Origin: Hyaloscypha bicolor E
Lineage: Eukaryota > Ascomycota > Leotiomycetes > Helotiales > Hyaloscyphaceae
Assembly (NCBI RefSeq): GCF_002865645.1
Contig: NW_020194558.1
Location: 930,001-994,000, forward strand
Length of the DNA stretch: 64,000 bases
Direction of reading: 5' to 3'
Shown: positions 1 to 12,647 of the stretch, piece after piece
Position numbering within the stretch: the first letter of the stretch is position 1
Layout of the letters: every line of letters begins with the position of its first letter
Notes under the pieces: model-generated
Database searches by the model: none
The model's input: the letters and a program-made list of their open reading frames with translations, nothing else
What the model was told of the DNA's origin: nothing
Position numbers and translations under genes: made by a program

Positions 1-3000
1 AATACTCTTCTATATAATATTATTATATAATCGGACTACTAGTTAAAATTCCTGGTTATGTATTCTTACCTAAGCAGGAATACTAAAACTTCTAGCCTAT
101 ACTTTACTCTAGCTTCCTTTTCTTCTTTTATCTGGCTAATAAGCTTTCTTTTATAATAAATTCCTCTTCCTGTAATTTTTATATAAGTTATATATAATAT
201 TATTTCTTCTCTCAATTTCCTTATAATCCTAATAGTATAATATATAAAACATATCTATATTATAGAATTTCTTTCTTTTCTTTTTTCTTCTCTTATAACT
301 AATCTCTTTTTAGGCTTACTAAAGAATATACTAGCCTATTCTTATTAAGCTTAATCCTAGTATGCCCCGGTAGACCCATAGTAGTCTATAATAGCTAGTT
401 ATAGACGGGAATAAGAACCTATAGCCCTATAAATATATTTAGTAAACTAATATATAAATTAAATAAGACTATATTCTGGCTATAATAAATCCTCTTGCTT
501 TTCCTGCTTTTCCTAGCTCTTTTCCTTTATTATCCGGCTTCCGTTTATTCTTTTAGTTTTCGCTAGCCTATAATCTTGGCCTAATAAATATTTAGTATAA
601 GGATTATAGGATAAGATACTAGAGATTAGAGGTAATTACAAATATATATTAGAGATTTAAGCTCTATTATAAGAGGAGAAATATAGTATTAGACAAGTTA
701 TAAGTACTATTACTCTTTTTATAAGTGCTTTTTAAGGAAGATAATCTATAAGCCTATAGCTTTTATTAAAATATAAGAATATATAACTCGGTACTTGCTT
801 TTATATTTATAAGCTATATTAAAGATACTTGTATTAATCTTTCTTATAATCTTTACTACTTTTAGATTTATAAAGAGCTATTTTATTATTAGAGATCCTT
901 AAAGCTAGTCTTATAATAGGTTCTAGCCTTTATCTAGTTATTTTTTTATAATTCAGATTATATAACTAATCTCTAATTATAGTATTACCTGTAACTTAAT
1001 TAAACTATTCTTTATAGCCTTTATAAGATACTTATAGATTATAGTAATTCTTTTATATAGATTTATAAGATAGCCCGGAAGTAATTAGCTAGCTAAATAA
1101 GTTATTTTCGGATTTTTCTTAGTTTATAAATATATTTAATTTTCTAATCTAGAACAGATTATTATTATAAGAACCTTCCTATAGCTATAGAGCTAGTAGG
1201 AATTCTTCCGAATAAGTTTATAAATAAGAGTTAATATAATATTCTTTTTATAATTTATAAGCCTGGCTATTAAGATTCGTAATTTTACTAGATAGCTATT
1301 ATTTATATAATATATATATTATTTTATTATATACTTCTTTTCTTATATAATAAATATAAGTAATATTATAAAATAATCTTATAAGATACCTATTATATCT
1401 ATTAATAGTTCTATTTAGAATAATAGCTCTTTTACTAGTTTTATTTATATATCTATAATTATAAGAAATCTTTTTTCTTTTAGGCTTATTAGCTTTTTTA
1501 GTAATATATTATAAATGCTTTTATTATTTATAAGATTATATTTCTTAATTAGCTCTATTTATATTAAAACAGGATTTATATAAATATATATAATAGTTTA
1601 GTAAATATCTTAATTTATAAAAATATCTTATTAATTAATCTAGGCTATTAATTTATTCTTTCTTTTTCTTTTATAAGCGGGAATTAGTTTATATAATAGC
1701 TTTTCTAGAACTTAATAACTATTATTTATTATTTTAAAAAGCTTACCTTTTTTATTATTTTTATAATAAACTCGTAATAATTAGAGATTATTTAGAAGCT
1801 AGGTAGCTTATAACTTATAGACTAGCCAGATCTAATTACTCGCGTATTTTAACTTAAGGTTTAGGAGCTTTTTATAAATCTAAAAAACTATATTTTTGAA
1901 TAATATATAAGTTATATTTATATAATTAAATACTAGAAATAAGAGCTTTTGTATTTATATTTACTTTTATTCTTATAAATATCTAAAAAGTTTAATATAT
2001 CTAAATATATAAATAAGGTTATATATACTAAGCTATTAGATCTATTATAGGATCCTATAGGCAAGTTTCTAGCCTTAATTATAAGTAATATAACTTATAG
2101 TTTATATAGAAAGAACTATATACGGGCCTTATATATAGTTTATAAAAAAGCCTATAGCCTATTAATATATTCTAAAAGGTTTCTAAAGGCTTTTATAGAC
2201 TATATTATAATTAATAAGAATAGCTATCCCGAGTATTATTACTAGAATAATAAATAAATATTTATAATCTATAAACTAGGCTTTCTAAGCCAGGAAGTTA
2301 TTTATAATAATTACTAGATTATTTTATATAACTCGTATTTTTTTTAAAAGTTCTATTTATATATTAATATTAAGATTTATATATTTATATAAATAATTAA
2401 GTATATTTATAAATATATATATAAAAGAATAAACTATATTATAGTTATAATTATAGCTATAAATAATAAGATTACCCGGTATATATATATACCCGTTATA
2501 TAAGTTTATATAAGGCTATTTAGTAGCTATTTGAATTTTCTATATATTAGAAATTCTTTTTTATTTAGTATCTTATAATTTATTTTAAGGAAAAATAAAT
2601 AGTTTATTTTTTAAATAATATTTCTCTTATAGTTCTGGCTATAAATACCCGTTTAATACTATATATAAGAATAGCTAAAAGTATTTATATTTCGAGTTTC
2701 TGGCCGAGTTTATATAAATTTTAAAGATCCGGAAATAGAAATATTATTAGTAAGGCAAGAATAAGTAAATTAGTTATATATATTATTATAGCCCTATTTT
2801 AGGCAAGTAATACTATTTATAGCTTATAGTTCTTTACGGATCTATATTTAATTAAAAGTATTTATTACTTAATATATTAGGCTATTTATATTACTTATAG
2901 CTTAATAGAAAATAACTAGAAATAATACTAGTATTTTAATAAAGCTATCCTATTTATACCTATAAGTAATTTATAGATATTATTCTTAACTAGCCTCTAC

Positions 3001-5430
3001 TAGTAGCTAATTATAAACCTATTAGTAATCTGAAACTAGTATAAGTATTATTTCTATAATAATCTCTAGTATTAGCTTACTTATAATAATAGTTTCTTAT
3101 TTCTATTTCTTAATTCATATTATAATTATAGCCTTTTTTTACTTATATATAAGCTTATAAACTAGTAGTAATTACTTGCGGATTATAGGCTTTTGTTTTT
3201 TATCTGAAATTAGACTAATAAATACTATTTCTTATTTATATTATATATTCTCAAGAATTAAGTATTACTTATAATTATAATATAAGCCTAGCTTAATTCT
3301 AATTAGTAATTATACTTTATAAAGATTATAATAGCTATTAAATTAGATTTATAAATAGCTTATTTCTATTTATAAGAACTAGGTAATATAAGTAAGATAT
3401 TCTTATATAAAGTACTTTCTTATTACTAAATAAATATATATTTTATTTCTAGTTTAAGATTCTAATTAAGCTTTATAAATTATTTATAAGTTCTATTATA
3501 AAATAAAGTACTTTTAAATAGATTTTCTAGTTTATAAATCTCATTATTTGAGACAAGGTACTAATATAATATAAATATTACTTTAAAGTTATTTACTAGC
3601 TCTTAGTAAATTTATAATCTATAGTAAATAATATTTTCTTTAGAAAAATACCTGTAATTCTTAGTAAAAACTTTATCTAGATTCTTCTAATTATATTATA
3701 TAATTTATAAGCTAATATTATTACTATATATTTTTAATAATTATTTATTTAGCTATAGCTCAAGTAGCTCTATTTATAAACTAATATACGAGTTTATAAA
3801 AGTAAAAATAGCCAGGAGTTTATTTATTAGATTAGTAAATTACTTAATAATCTAGATCCTAATATAATAATAGTAATTCCGGATTATATAAATTAGCTAG
3901 TATTAATTACGGATCTAATTAGTTATATTTATTTCCTAGATTTTCTTTTTTGAACTACTATAAATCTATTAATTTTCTATAGATAATATTTCTTAACTAT
4001 ATTAAATATTATAATCTTAAAGCTTAATACTTATATTCTTAAATATTTACTAGGCTAATTATAAATATACTAATTAGTAAATTTCCTAAATACAAATAAG
4101 TTTTCAAGTAATAACTTATATAAGCTATTTATAAAATAACTATAAAATATTAATTTTCTTTTCTTATTACTATTTTAGCTTACTTTTAAGATTAGGGCTC
4201 CGGTATTACTTCTATAGAACCTATATTTATAAGAAGATTTATATAATAGAACCCGGATAATAATTATAAGTTTATAGGTATATTATATTAAGGCCTACTT
4301 ATTTAGAAAGAACTTTAATAACTAGTTATAAGTAATTTCACGAATTAAGCTATTTATTATAAATACTAGCCTAGAAATTATTTTTTTCCGGAAATAGTTT
4401 CTAGTTTATTTATATTTTATAATAATTATTAATAAATTATAAGATTAGTTTTTTTATATTATTAGTTTAGATCTATAAATGCCTATATTTATTTATAAGT
4501 AGTTTTATATAGGGATTTCCCATATATTATTTATAGAAGGCTTAAGTATTTTTTTATTATATAAGAACTTATCTAGAATACTTAATATAACTTATTCTAA
4601 AATCTTAGCTAATTTACTTTAGTATTTTATTTCTTATAAGTATCTTATAAATACTAGATAGCCTTATAAATTAGATTAAGAAATTTAGGAATCTATAACT
4701 ATTTATAACTATTTATAAATATTTATATCTATTTATAAATAACTTATAATTATTATTTTAAATATTTTAGGATTTAAATAAATTAAGAATATTATATTAT
4801 TAGATATTAAAAATATATATCTTTTCTAAATAATTCTTTATAGAATTTATAACTTCTTATTTGCTTCTATTTCTAGTACTAAATAATTTATCTCTTTATT
4901 CTTCTCTAATATTTCTGCTTTCTTTTTATAAAAAGCTACTAGCTCTTTATAAAGCTTAGTAAAATAGTATATTTTTTGAGAAAAAGTAAATAGGTAATAG
5001 TAATAGATAATAATAAGGTAGCAGGCTATTTATATATTAGTTATAGTTTATAATAATCCGTAATAAGTATATATATATAAAAATAAGTTACTGGAAGTAA
5101 TCTAGTTAATTATATAATTACTAGTAGTAATTCGGGGAAGTGAGAGAGAATTAGTAGGAGCGGGGATAAAGGTAATAAGAGCTAGAGCAGGAGTAGGAGA
5201 AAGAGAAGTACCTATAGTAGCGCTTATAAGTATCTATTAGGTTAGTTATAATCTATAAAAGATTAGTAAATAGATATAAAAAGTACTTATAAAGAGAATA
5301 ACGGATACTCTTATTACTATAATAGTAGTTAATATAGCTTTTACTAAAGAAACTAGTTCTAACTATATATACTATTTATATACCCGACCCGCTAGTATAA
5401 TATATATATCCGGTAATATAAACTTAACTA
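1..5430. repeat. AT-rich, RIP-degraded block without genes
   Basis: This block is almost entirely A/T with very frequent TAT, TAA and CTAG strings, and stop codons occur densely in all frames. CpA and TpG are close to absent for long stretches while CpG-containing strings (CCGG, CCCG) still occur, so the loss is directional (CpA to TpA on both strands) rather than a simple base-composition bias. This is the known signature of repeat-induced point mutation acting on repeated DNA such as retrotransposons. No protein domain, terminal repeat or gene can be read any more. A short purine-rich stretch near 5140-5215 is less affected. The parent element cannot be named from sequence alone. Confidence 0.8.
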
Positions 5431-5439
5431 ATGAATTAG

Positions 5440-5790
5440 CCAATTTCAGCCTCTAGGTTAGCAGGCCGGGCGGGGTTAGTGATACGGCCGGGCCGCAAAA
5501 CAGGCATACGGCGGGCGGCGAGGAGGGAGAGGGCCACCATGGTGCGGGTAGGGCGGGCGGCGGGCAGGGCAGGCAGGGCAGGCGCTAGTGCTGCTGCTGG
5601 TGCTGCTACTGCTAGTGCTGCTGCTACTGGTGCTGCTGCTGCTACTGTTACTGCTGCTGCTGCTGCTGTAGCAGGAGCAGATGGGAGAGAAGACATTCTA
5701 CGGACCGTAAGGAGCGTTACAGGCCAGGGGCAGGCCCGTAGCGGGTATAGGGGTTGACTTACGTGTGCGTGTGTGTGTGTGTGTTTATTG
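5440..5790. repeat. GC-rich low-complexity island with GCT-type triplets and a GT run
   Basis: Composition switches abruptly from the AT-rich block to GC-rich DNA. About 5580-5670 is an imperfect trinucleotide repeat of GCT with GGT, ACT and GTT variants, which reads as an alanine-rich string in either orientation, so the open frames here prove nothing. About 5763-5784 is a (GT)n microsatellite. I see no start context or homology that would support a gene. Confidence 0.65.
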
Positions 5791-7956
5791 AAGGAAAGAA
5801 GCTTTGGAATTCGAAATTAAAACCTACCTTATTTAGCTTACCTGGAAAATTTTTAGCCTTCAAAAAGTGAATTTTCAAAGTGAATTTAAAGTCAGTAAAG
5901 CTGATATCCCTTAAATAAGTGCCTGGGGCATCCAATTAATCTCGTATTGAATATCACCCAAATTCCAACACGCGTCACACATTTACCCCTATCCCAAACA
6001 TGGGATCACCGGTCAATATCGAATCGCGGCGACATGCCGCCGGCTCGGCAGTCGCATGGTTATTGGAGGCCAGGGACTTCGGCCCCTTATCCAATTCTAT
6101 AGAATGGATCAAGCCCTGTCTCGTTCCTCTTCAAACCACCCATTATATCTTTCCCTGAACTTCTCGGGTCTTGTTCAACTTCTTTAGCCTACTCTCTCTC
6201 AATCGTCATTCAGTACTCATTATAATCTTGATATACAATTGAATAACTGAAATGTTTCAGCCATGAATTGGGAATGGATGAGTGATTATATATATACATC
6301 TAGTAGCGTATTTCGTCTGAGACGGCTATTATGTAAATTTTTGGAAGACAATCGAGCAGATATGATTGGGGATGTGGCCTAGTCGGCAATATTCAGGATA
6401 CCTTGTCTATTAATACACCTGGTCTTTCTGGAGACAGCCCCCTAAGATTGTCACAACCGATTCTCTTCTACGACGGTACATTGTAGTTGCCCATGCCCTC
6501 AACGCTAAGCTCAACGTACATCGTAAATGGCTCCCTTGCGATAGCAGTTCTAACTGGGAGCTGAAGATGTCCTTCACTTCCGCTGCCGCTTTGAAAAGCA
6601 TTTCTCGTTTCAACAGAGACCTTTTGAGCATCTTTGATATTTCTAGTCATAAATATATGAGCTGGCATTATTAGTTGACTGAGTCCTAGATTTAATTTTC
6701 ATTATTTATTTTTCATTTGTGGCTTACGTCGCCAAAACGTCCCAAGCATCTAGCCGTGTCCTATCTTTATTCGCATTATAGATCTCAGGAGTATACCGCC
6801 GGCCTGCTTGCTCCATATTCTCGAGTGCTTCCAGAATATAGAATGTTCCCATAAGGGCAGAAGACTATAGCCAAGATTCTCTAGGAGGTATCGTTATATA
6901 AAGTTTATTTAATCGCAGGTCCATAATCCTTCGCCCCATTCCTCAGCATACTCTTTCGTAGTCTGCCGTGCATCATCTAAGAATTTGGCTGCCAAGATTA
7001 ACGCCGGGAGAAGAATGAGTTCCGCGTGTATATAATCGATATGCTGCGTCTTTACTACCCTCTTGCCAATGTTCCCAAATGAGCAGGGCATATGTTGCTT
7101 AATAAGTGGACAGCCCTTGCGCTATTATAGCGCGAAGCGAGAGTTTAGCGAATCGAGGATACAGATGGCGAGAGCAATGGTCTCCGGGGGCAGATTGCTC
7201 GCGTGACGACTATATAAACGAGCGGAATAGATGCAATTATTAAGAAGGTAGGCGGCGGTATCAAGTTTGTTAGGTGGATTGCCGCCCTTAGAACGCAATG
7301 TATGTGATTAGCTTGGATTTAAATGCAGGTGACAAACCTGAGGGATATTATTGCTAAGCGAAAACCCAAACACAACAATCTTTATAACGAGCCACATATA
7401 CTTTTAAACTGTATAAAAAACACGTATAAATATTTCTTTTGTTTTCTTTATAGATTTATTAGGGGAAGGGAGTTAGGGCGGAGGGTGGTGTTATTGTGCT
7501 TAGTTATATAACGAGCAATGGCGCGTGCTCTTACTAAGAAGCTTAGTGTCCCGAATTCCTCCTGGAGATAAGAGAGCTTTGGGAGACTGCTGATATATGC
7601 TGGCATTGGAGTACAATAAGAGTGGTAGTGGGGGCAAGTTCGAGATGGAGACGTAGATTTTTGGGAAGGACTCGTCGATGAGGGAGGATGCCGGTAATGT
7701 TCGAGATCGAGAGGCTATTTGTGGTGCAATCGTGTCATTTATGGCTTTCGTAGTTCTTTGAGAGTTTGTGCACTTTTCTATTCATAAATACGTTAATATG
7801 GGATTAAGAGTTCGTCTTGGCACATTAATGAGGCTTCTCGAGGTCTGTATCAATTATTCCCTGGGTATGCCATGAAGCCCCAGACTTTCTTCACTAGTAA
7901 GCACAATGGCCGACACTAAAAGATATTTCACAAGAGATAGACCCTGAGGTGCAAAA

Positions 7957-7989
7957 CAAAGACCCAGTGAGAGATGCACCGGGTCTTTG
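7957..7989. repeat. Inverted repeat, possible hairpin
   Basis: CAAAGACCC (7957-7965) is followed after 15 nt by its exact reverse complement GGGTCTTTG (7981-7989). It is not linked to a recognisable gene. It could be a fragment of a small inverted-repeat element or a chance hairpin. Confidence 0.5.
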
Positions 7990-8445
7990 TGAGACTACGG
8001 GGGGCTGTTTTGAGAGCCTAGGGGATGATTACAGATGAGGAAATTAGAGCGATGATAAGGACGATGCACCACCGTTGTTTGGACGACACGTAATTGCAGC
8101 TCATGGAATGGAGGCAAAGTGGTAAAAATAGTCTGAATAGCTTCAATTTAAGTGATTTGCCATAGTGGGACGATTTAAAAGCCGCGTGGTGGCAATAAAA
8201 TTACATTTACTGCCCCTGCATATAGATAACCTGGCCGTAAACCCTTCTCATCGCAGTTTGGATCGCAGTCAGGAGGAAAGCAGAGAGAACCTCACTCTTT
8301 TTGTTGTGCAGTCATATGCCTTTCCCATCCTTCCGTTAACTTTACACAAGTATGCCGGCCTCAAGCCCCTCTGCCCAGCCTGAATTTTAGTACTACCCCC
8401 CCCCCTCCTCTTGAACCTTCTTTAGCCGAGACACTCATGAGCTCT

Positions 8446-8527
8446 CCTTGGAATGTGAGATGGACCGATCTTTGGAATGTGAGATGAGCCCATCTTTGGA
8501 ATGTGAGATGTATAAATCTTGGAATGC
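8446..8527. repeat. 24-bp tandem repeat, about 3.3 copies
   Basis: The unit core TTTGGAATGTGAGATG, followed by eight variable bases, recurs three times head to tail, with a fourth partial copy at the end. The core is nearly invariant and only the spacer varies. Confidence 0.75.
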
Positions 8528-9067
8528 GGTTATGCAAAGTTTCTGATCACTTGGTACGATATGAAGGTTGGGGCGTTTGGAAAGGATCGCGGGTGGCAAA
8601 GTTGGTGATGTATGTAAAACTTATCAAAACTAAGAAATGTAGAGGCTGTGGGCAAGTCTTTCACATGGAAGAAGATTGCGCGGGATATCGGCACAGGTGA
8701 GTCTCCGAAAGGGTCGTTATGTGCCCATAGCCATCAGAAAACGTCGTGTACTTTGACATCTGCAAGGTCCCGCCCAATCAAATATATCGAGGCTGGGCTA
8801 GGCTGGCGTTTCTCCCTGTTGTTACGTGATACGATAAGACAGAGCTGGTCTAGAAGTATGCATGTCTTGCTTTTAATATCTGTTATCGGGACATGTTACA
8901 TTCAGCATGTAATGTAAAGCTAAAAGAGTTGGATCTTAGCTATTACATTTTTTAAAAGCAAGCACGGTTATTAGAATCCTTCTGGCCTCTTAGGCTTTGC
9001 AAGAATTAGTAATTTTCATACTCTATCTACTGTTCTGCTTTGATTTCAAGTAACATAAGTCCCTACA

Positions 9068-11429
9068 ATGGCCCTTCAGGGTAGCCGAACTCTGATGCCT
9101 ATCCCTCGCGAATTGATATTAGCACCGAGCCATCACAAGAGAAGATCATGTCCTTCTATATTAGAAGAATCTTTCGATTTACCAGACCTTGTCGCTGAAG
9201 GTATTAGACAGGGCTATGAGATAAATATTTCTCTTGCAGGACTTCAAAGAGCAAAGGATGTCTCGGATACCGGAAGAAATGCGACAGGGCAGCACGCCAG
9301 AGGCAGAAATTTTTCCTTTGATGCAAGTCTGGCTACAGAAAGTCTTAAAGCAAAATTTGGCAGCAATCACCAAACCTTGAATCGTCTACGGCAGCATAGT
9401 ACACAGACTCAAACAATCTTACCTCAACCGACTGGGGTGACTCTTCAAATACCAGAACATGCAATTTTTCAGTCCCTTAGGCAATATCGCTTCCCGACCA
9501 AAGACATTCTTGCCAATTCCAACTGTGATTCGGCCCCTCTCGGGACAGAATTTGAAATGGACCCCCTTGAAGTTCATCCTCACATTCAAATCCCTCCTCA
9601 CTCAACCAACATTCAACGGCCACGAAATTCAGTTCTATCTCTACTCCGCCGAGTATCGGTATTTTCTCATATATCCACTCTGCACCGACCACGGCACCCT
9701 ACTTTGGACAAACTGTTCGACGATGCAAAGAAGCTGGAAGCTAGAATATACAGAAGTGTTCTTTATCAAAAGTTGTTCCAACACGCTACATATGCTCTAT
9801 TGCTAGCAGCATTATACTTCATTCTTGTTGGGTTGCCCCTATGGAAAGGATTAGTTTGGTGGATGTATAATTTCTTAGCGACGAAGTTTATATTGACTGG
9901 GGGCTGTGTTGTATTCAGTGGAACTGCATTCCTGTAAGTTTGTTTCTCAATAGTGACCCGGGTTTAATGAGCTAGACTAAGTCAATACAGTTATGCTTTT
10001 GCGCCTCTCCTTATCGTTTTTGAAAAAGATCCGATGAAACAAGACGCTGAAGCCGTAAAGAGCGAACCAAATTCCATTCAATCTTGCGCTCTGCTGATTC
10101 CGTGCTACAAGTCGGAATCCCTAATTGGCTCGACCCTCGAAGCTGCACTCAAAGTCTTTCCAGCCAAAAACATATTTGTTATAGCTAATGGAAACTCTCC
10201 GGAGCCTCTTGATAATACTGCCGACGTCTGTCATAAATATCACGTCAATCACATATGGTGCCCAATAGGCTCCAAGATTATCGCACAATTTCTTGGATGC
10301 TACGCTGCGGAAAACTACCCATTTACACTACTTATAGACGATGATTGTATCTTGCCCCCGGAATTTCCCATCGTTACAGATAGGATGAAGGGGAATATCA
10401 AATGTCTCGGGTACACAATCAAGAGCGTTGGGCAGGGAAGGCAGCCAGGTACCTTGTGCCAACAAGCACAAGATATCGAGTACAAACTAAGTGGGCTTCA
10501 GCGAGCCTTTGCTGGAAAGGTCGGGAGCGCCACATTCCCACATGGAGCTATAGCCCTCTGGGATCGAGAACTTTTGATGAAAACGTTTCACTGTCATCCT
10601 GGCTTTAGTATCAGCGAGGATTGGTTCTTTGGCCACGTTGCACGAGAGCTTGGCAGCAGAATCTTGATGTGTACCCAAGTCTTTGTCGAGACAGAAACGC
10701 CGCCAGCAATTTTTTGGGTGGACAATAATGAGTCTCGAGGAGGCTTTGGCGAGATGACAATCTATAAACAAAGGTTTTATAGATGGAACTTCTTTTTCGT
10801 GAATGGCTGTTACTGGAATATGAAGTATATCCTATGGTCATGGAAGCTGGGTTGGTGGGAGATAGGTGCGAAAGTTTTTGTTTGGCAGGAGGTAAGCTAG
10901 AGCTATTAACATATACCCAAGTTTTTGTTACTAAATACTAATACTCGCCACAGGTATATGAGACTATAATCTTCCTCCTCACACCATTTGTCCTCCCTAT
11001 TTCTCTTATTATTCGCCCTGAGTTCTGTGCTATCCTCCTCGCTACGACATTCGGCATGTACTTTATCAATGTTCTAATATTTAACGAGGTGCATCTTCGC
11101 AAGAAAAATGAAAGAGTTAGCTGGGTGGCTATATTATATTATATGCCTTACAAGATTACCTTATTTTTAGTCAATGTGGCATCATGGTTAGTTTGGATTT
11201 TTTTAATATTTTAATGGGCTGCTTTATATAAATCGACATTACTAATTATAAACATAGCTATTACTCGATTTATAAATACGCGAAGTATTTTGCGAAACGG
11301 CATCCAAAAGTAGTTCATGATGCTAAGGTTATTCAAGTAATATTGGACTTTGTCGAGCTATCTGAAAACGAAGCAGGTTCTATACTCAGGCATGGTCGAG
11401 ATGATGGTGCGAAGGAGCAACATACCTAA
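9068..11429 (+). CDS. GT2-family membrane glycosyltransferase (ZtGT2-like)
   Basis: Processive-type family 2 glycosyltransferase, expected in the plasma membrane and making an extracellular polysaccharide. Exons are 9068-9933, 9991-10891, 10954-11186 and 11258-11429, giving 723 residues; all junctions are GT-AG and keep frame, and a TACTAAT branch point precedes the third exon. Seen: a Ser/Thr-rich N-terminus, membrane segments near residues 240-300, the GT-A core with DDD (about residues 405-407), SED (about 497-499) and QRFYRW (about 549-554), then several C-terminal hydrophobic segments. This motif order matches the fungal GT2 group that includes Zymoseptoria ZtGT2, which is known to be needed for hyphal growth on solid surfaces; the exact polysaccharide is not established. 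The last roughly 15 codons are the antisense of the neighbouring broken MBL gene, so the native C-terminal tail has probably been replaced. Function by homology is likely; integrity of the tail is doubtful. Confidence 0.85.
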
Positions 11430-12647
11430 CCGACTTCCCGATATTTTCTGCTACCCATTGGAGCAGGATCTTGGAGCGGTGCGGTGGCGCGTCGGTTATT
11501 AAGACGAAGGAGGGAAAGCTGACGAGTAGTTGGACGTAATCTGGGTATCCGACGTAGAGGCTGCGGATATGTGGGATGGAGGGGCGAGGGTGCGTGGATA
11601 CAACGTCCGAGGTGTTGAAATCAAACGGTCCTGGCCAGAGGCCAGTCTCGAAGAATGAGTGCACTTCTGCTCGCTTGTAGTCTGAGCTTTGTTGTGGAGT
11701 CGATTGAGTTGATGTGGTGTTGAAGCTGGCTGGGACGGAAAAATAGTCCGCGGAGAAGGGGGATTAATAGTTATTGACTCGACTAGAAAGTATTCGAGGA
11801 TGCCTGCAGTGTTGTAACGGGTTTGGAATCGGTGTGGGAGCAAGAGTTTAAAGGCCTCGTCTGCTTCAACCTTCGTGTAGTTGATCAGGATGAGATCATT
11901 GGTGGAATTTCCGAAAATTGCGTGGTCTTCGTATGTGCGAATTATGTACGTGAGGTAATCAGTCGCGTTGGGAAGAATGATAATTTGAAACGCGGAGTTG
12001 TATCGCTGGAAATGTTATATTACTAGTGGGATCGTTGATCGATAAAACGCTCAAGCTGGGAATTGCGAATTTTTGAGCGGTGTTGATCAAGTAGTCCTTT
12101 AGAAATGGATCGGCATAGCCCAATGCCTGAGAAGGATCTCTCGAGAAGACATTGTTTTGACCCTTAACCAAGCAGGCCCAACTGTCCGGCCCATCTTGCA
12201 ACACCATTTCATAGTCGTTAGGTGGCTCGAGGTTTGGAAATGCCCAGATCCAGTAGTCAGCATAGTGATAGAATCTGTCAATTCGTTACTGGATATGACC
12301 ATTGGCAAAGTTGAAAGACATTTTCTGCGATCCGCTGGAGGCAACTGATTGGTCTGAACTCGAGGTTGTAGTTCTGTGTTAGGGTCTGGCTACGGGAAAT
12401 GCTGTTTAGGCATTAGCCCTGTTCTATTCCGGTGAAGTGGTGTTTCTAACTTTGGCGCTTCAAAAGTAATGCCTTTGATACGATTCATGGTATCCAATCC
12501 TCCAATTGCAATGATTGCCTTGTTCAGCAAATCCAATGCTTCAAAGATGCCATTCTTGATACTATTTGAAGTGCACTGCGCCTTTGCATGTTGTAGGTAT
12601 AAATAACCACGGACTAGGGAAATGGAAAGAGAAGAAAATAAGATCAT
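11386..12647 (-). pseudogene. Broken secreted metallo-beta-lactamase-fold protein
   Basis: Remnant of a secreted MBL-fold hydrolase. It begins with an ATG at 12647 and a signal-peptide-like start, and has one plausible intron (12402-12450, branch GCTAATG). The original protein can be followed through several frames in order: a segment containing APNISRSQTL, then RIDRFYHYADYW, QRYNSAFQ, HSFFETGLWPGPF and finally the metal-binding motif SHHHLDHA. It is interrupted by a frameshift near 12351-12360, an in-frame TAA at 12286-12288, a frameshift near 11992-12007, another in a C-run near 11752-11762, and a stop (TGA, 11386-11388) directly after the HxHxDH motif. Everything after that motif, about half of the fold, is missing and replaced by the GT2 gene. 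No active product is expected. Confidence 0.8.

Larger units (their letters stand above)
5791..9067. other. Gene-poor stretch with small decayed frames
   Basis: No convincing gene. The DNA at 6100-6260 looks like a promoter (pyrimidine-rich, TATA-like) and leads to a frame of only 39 codons starting at 6262, so a gene may have stood here and lost its body. Short minus-strand frames at 6410-6668 and 6909-7091 are not recognisable. A dyad GCGCTA-TTA-TAGCGC lies at 7119-7133, a 9-bp inverted repeat at 7957-7989 and a 24-bp tandem repeat at 8446-8527. Confidence 0.5.

Noticed and set aside
5436..5757. Overlapping open frames on both strands rich in alanine
   Set aside because: They result from the GCT-type triplet repeat, which is open in both directions; no domain or start context.
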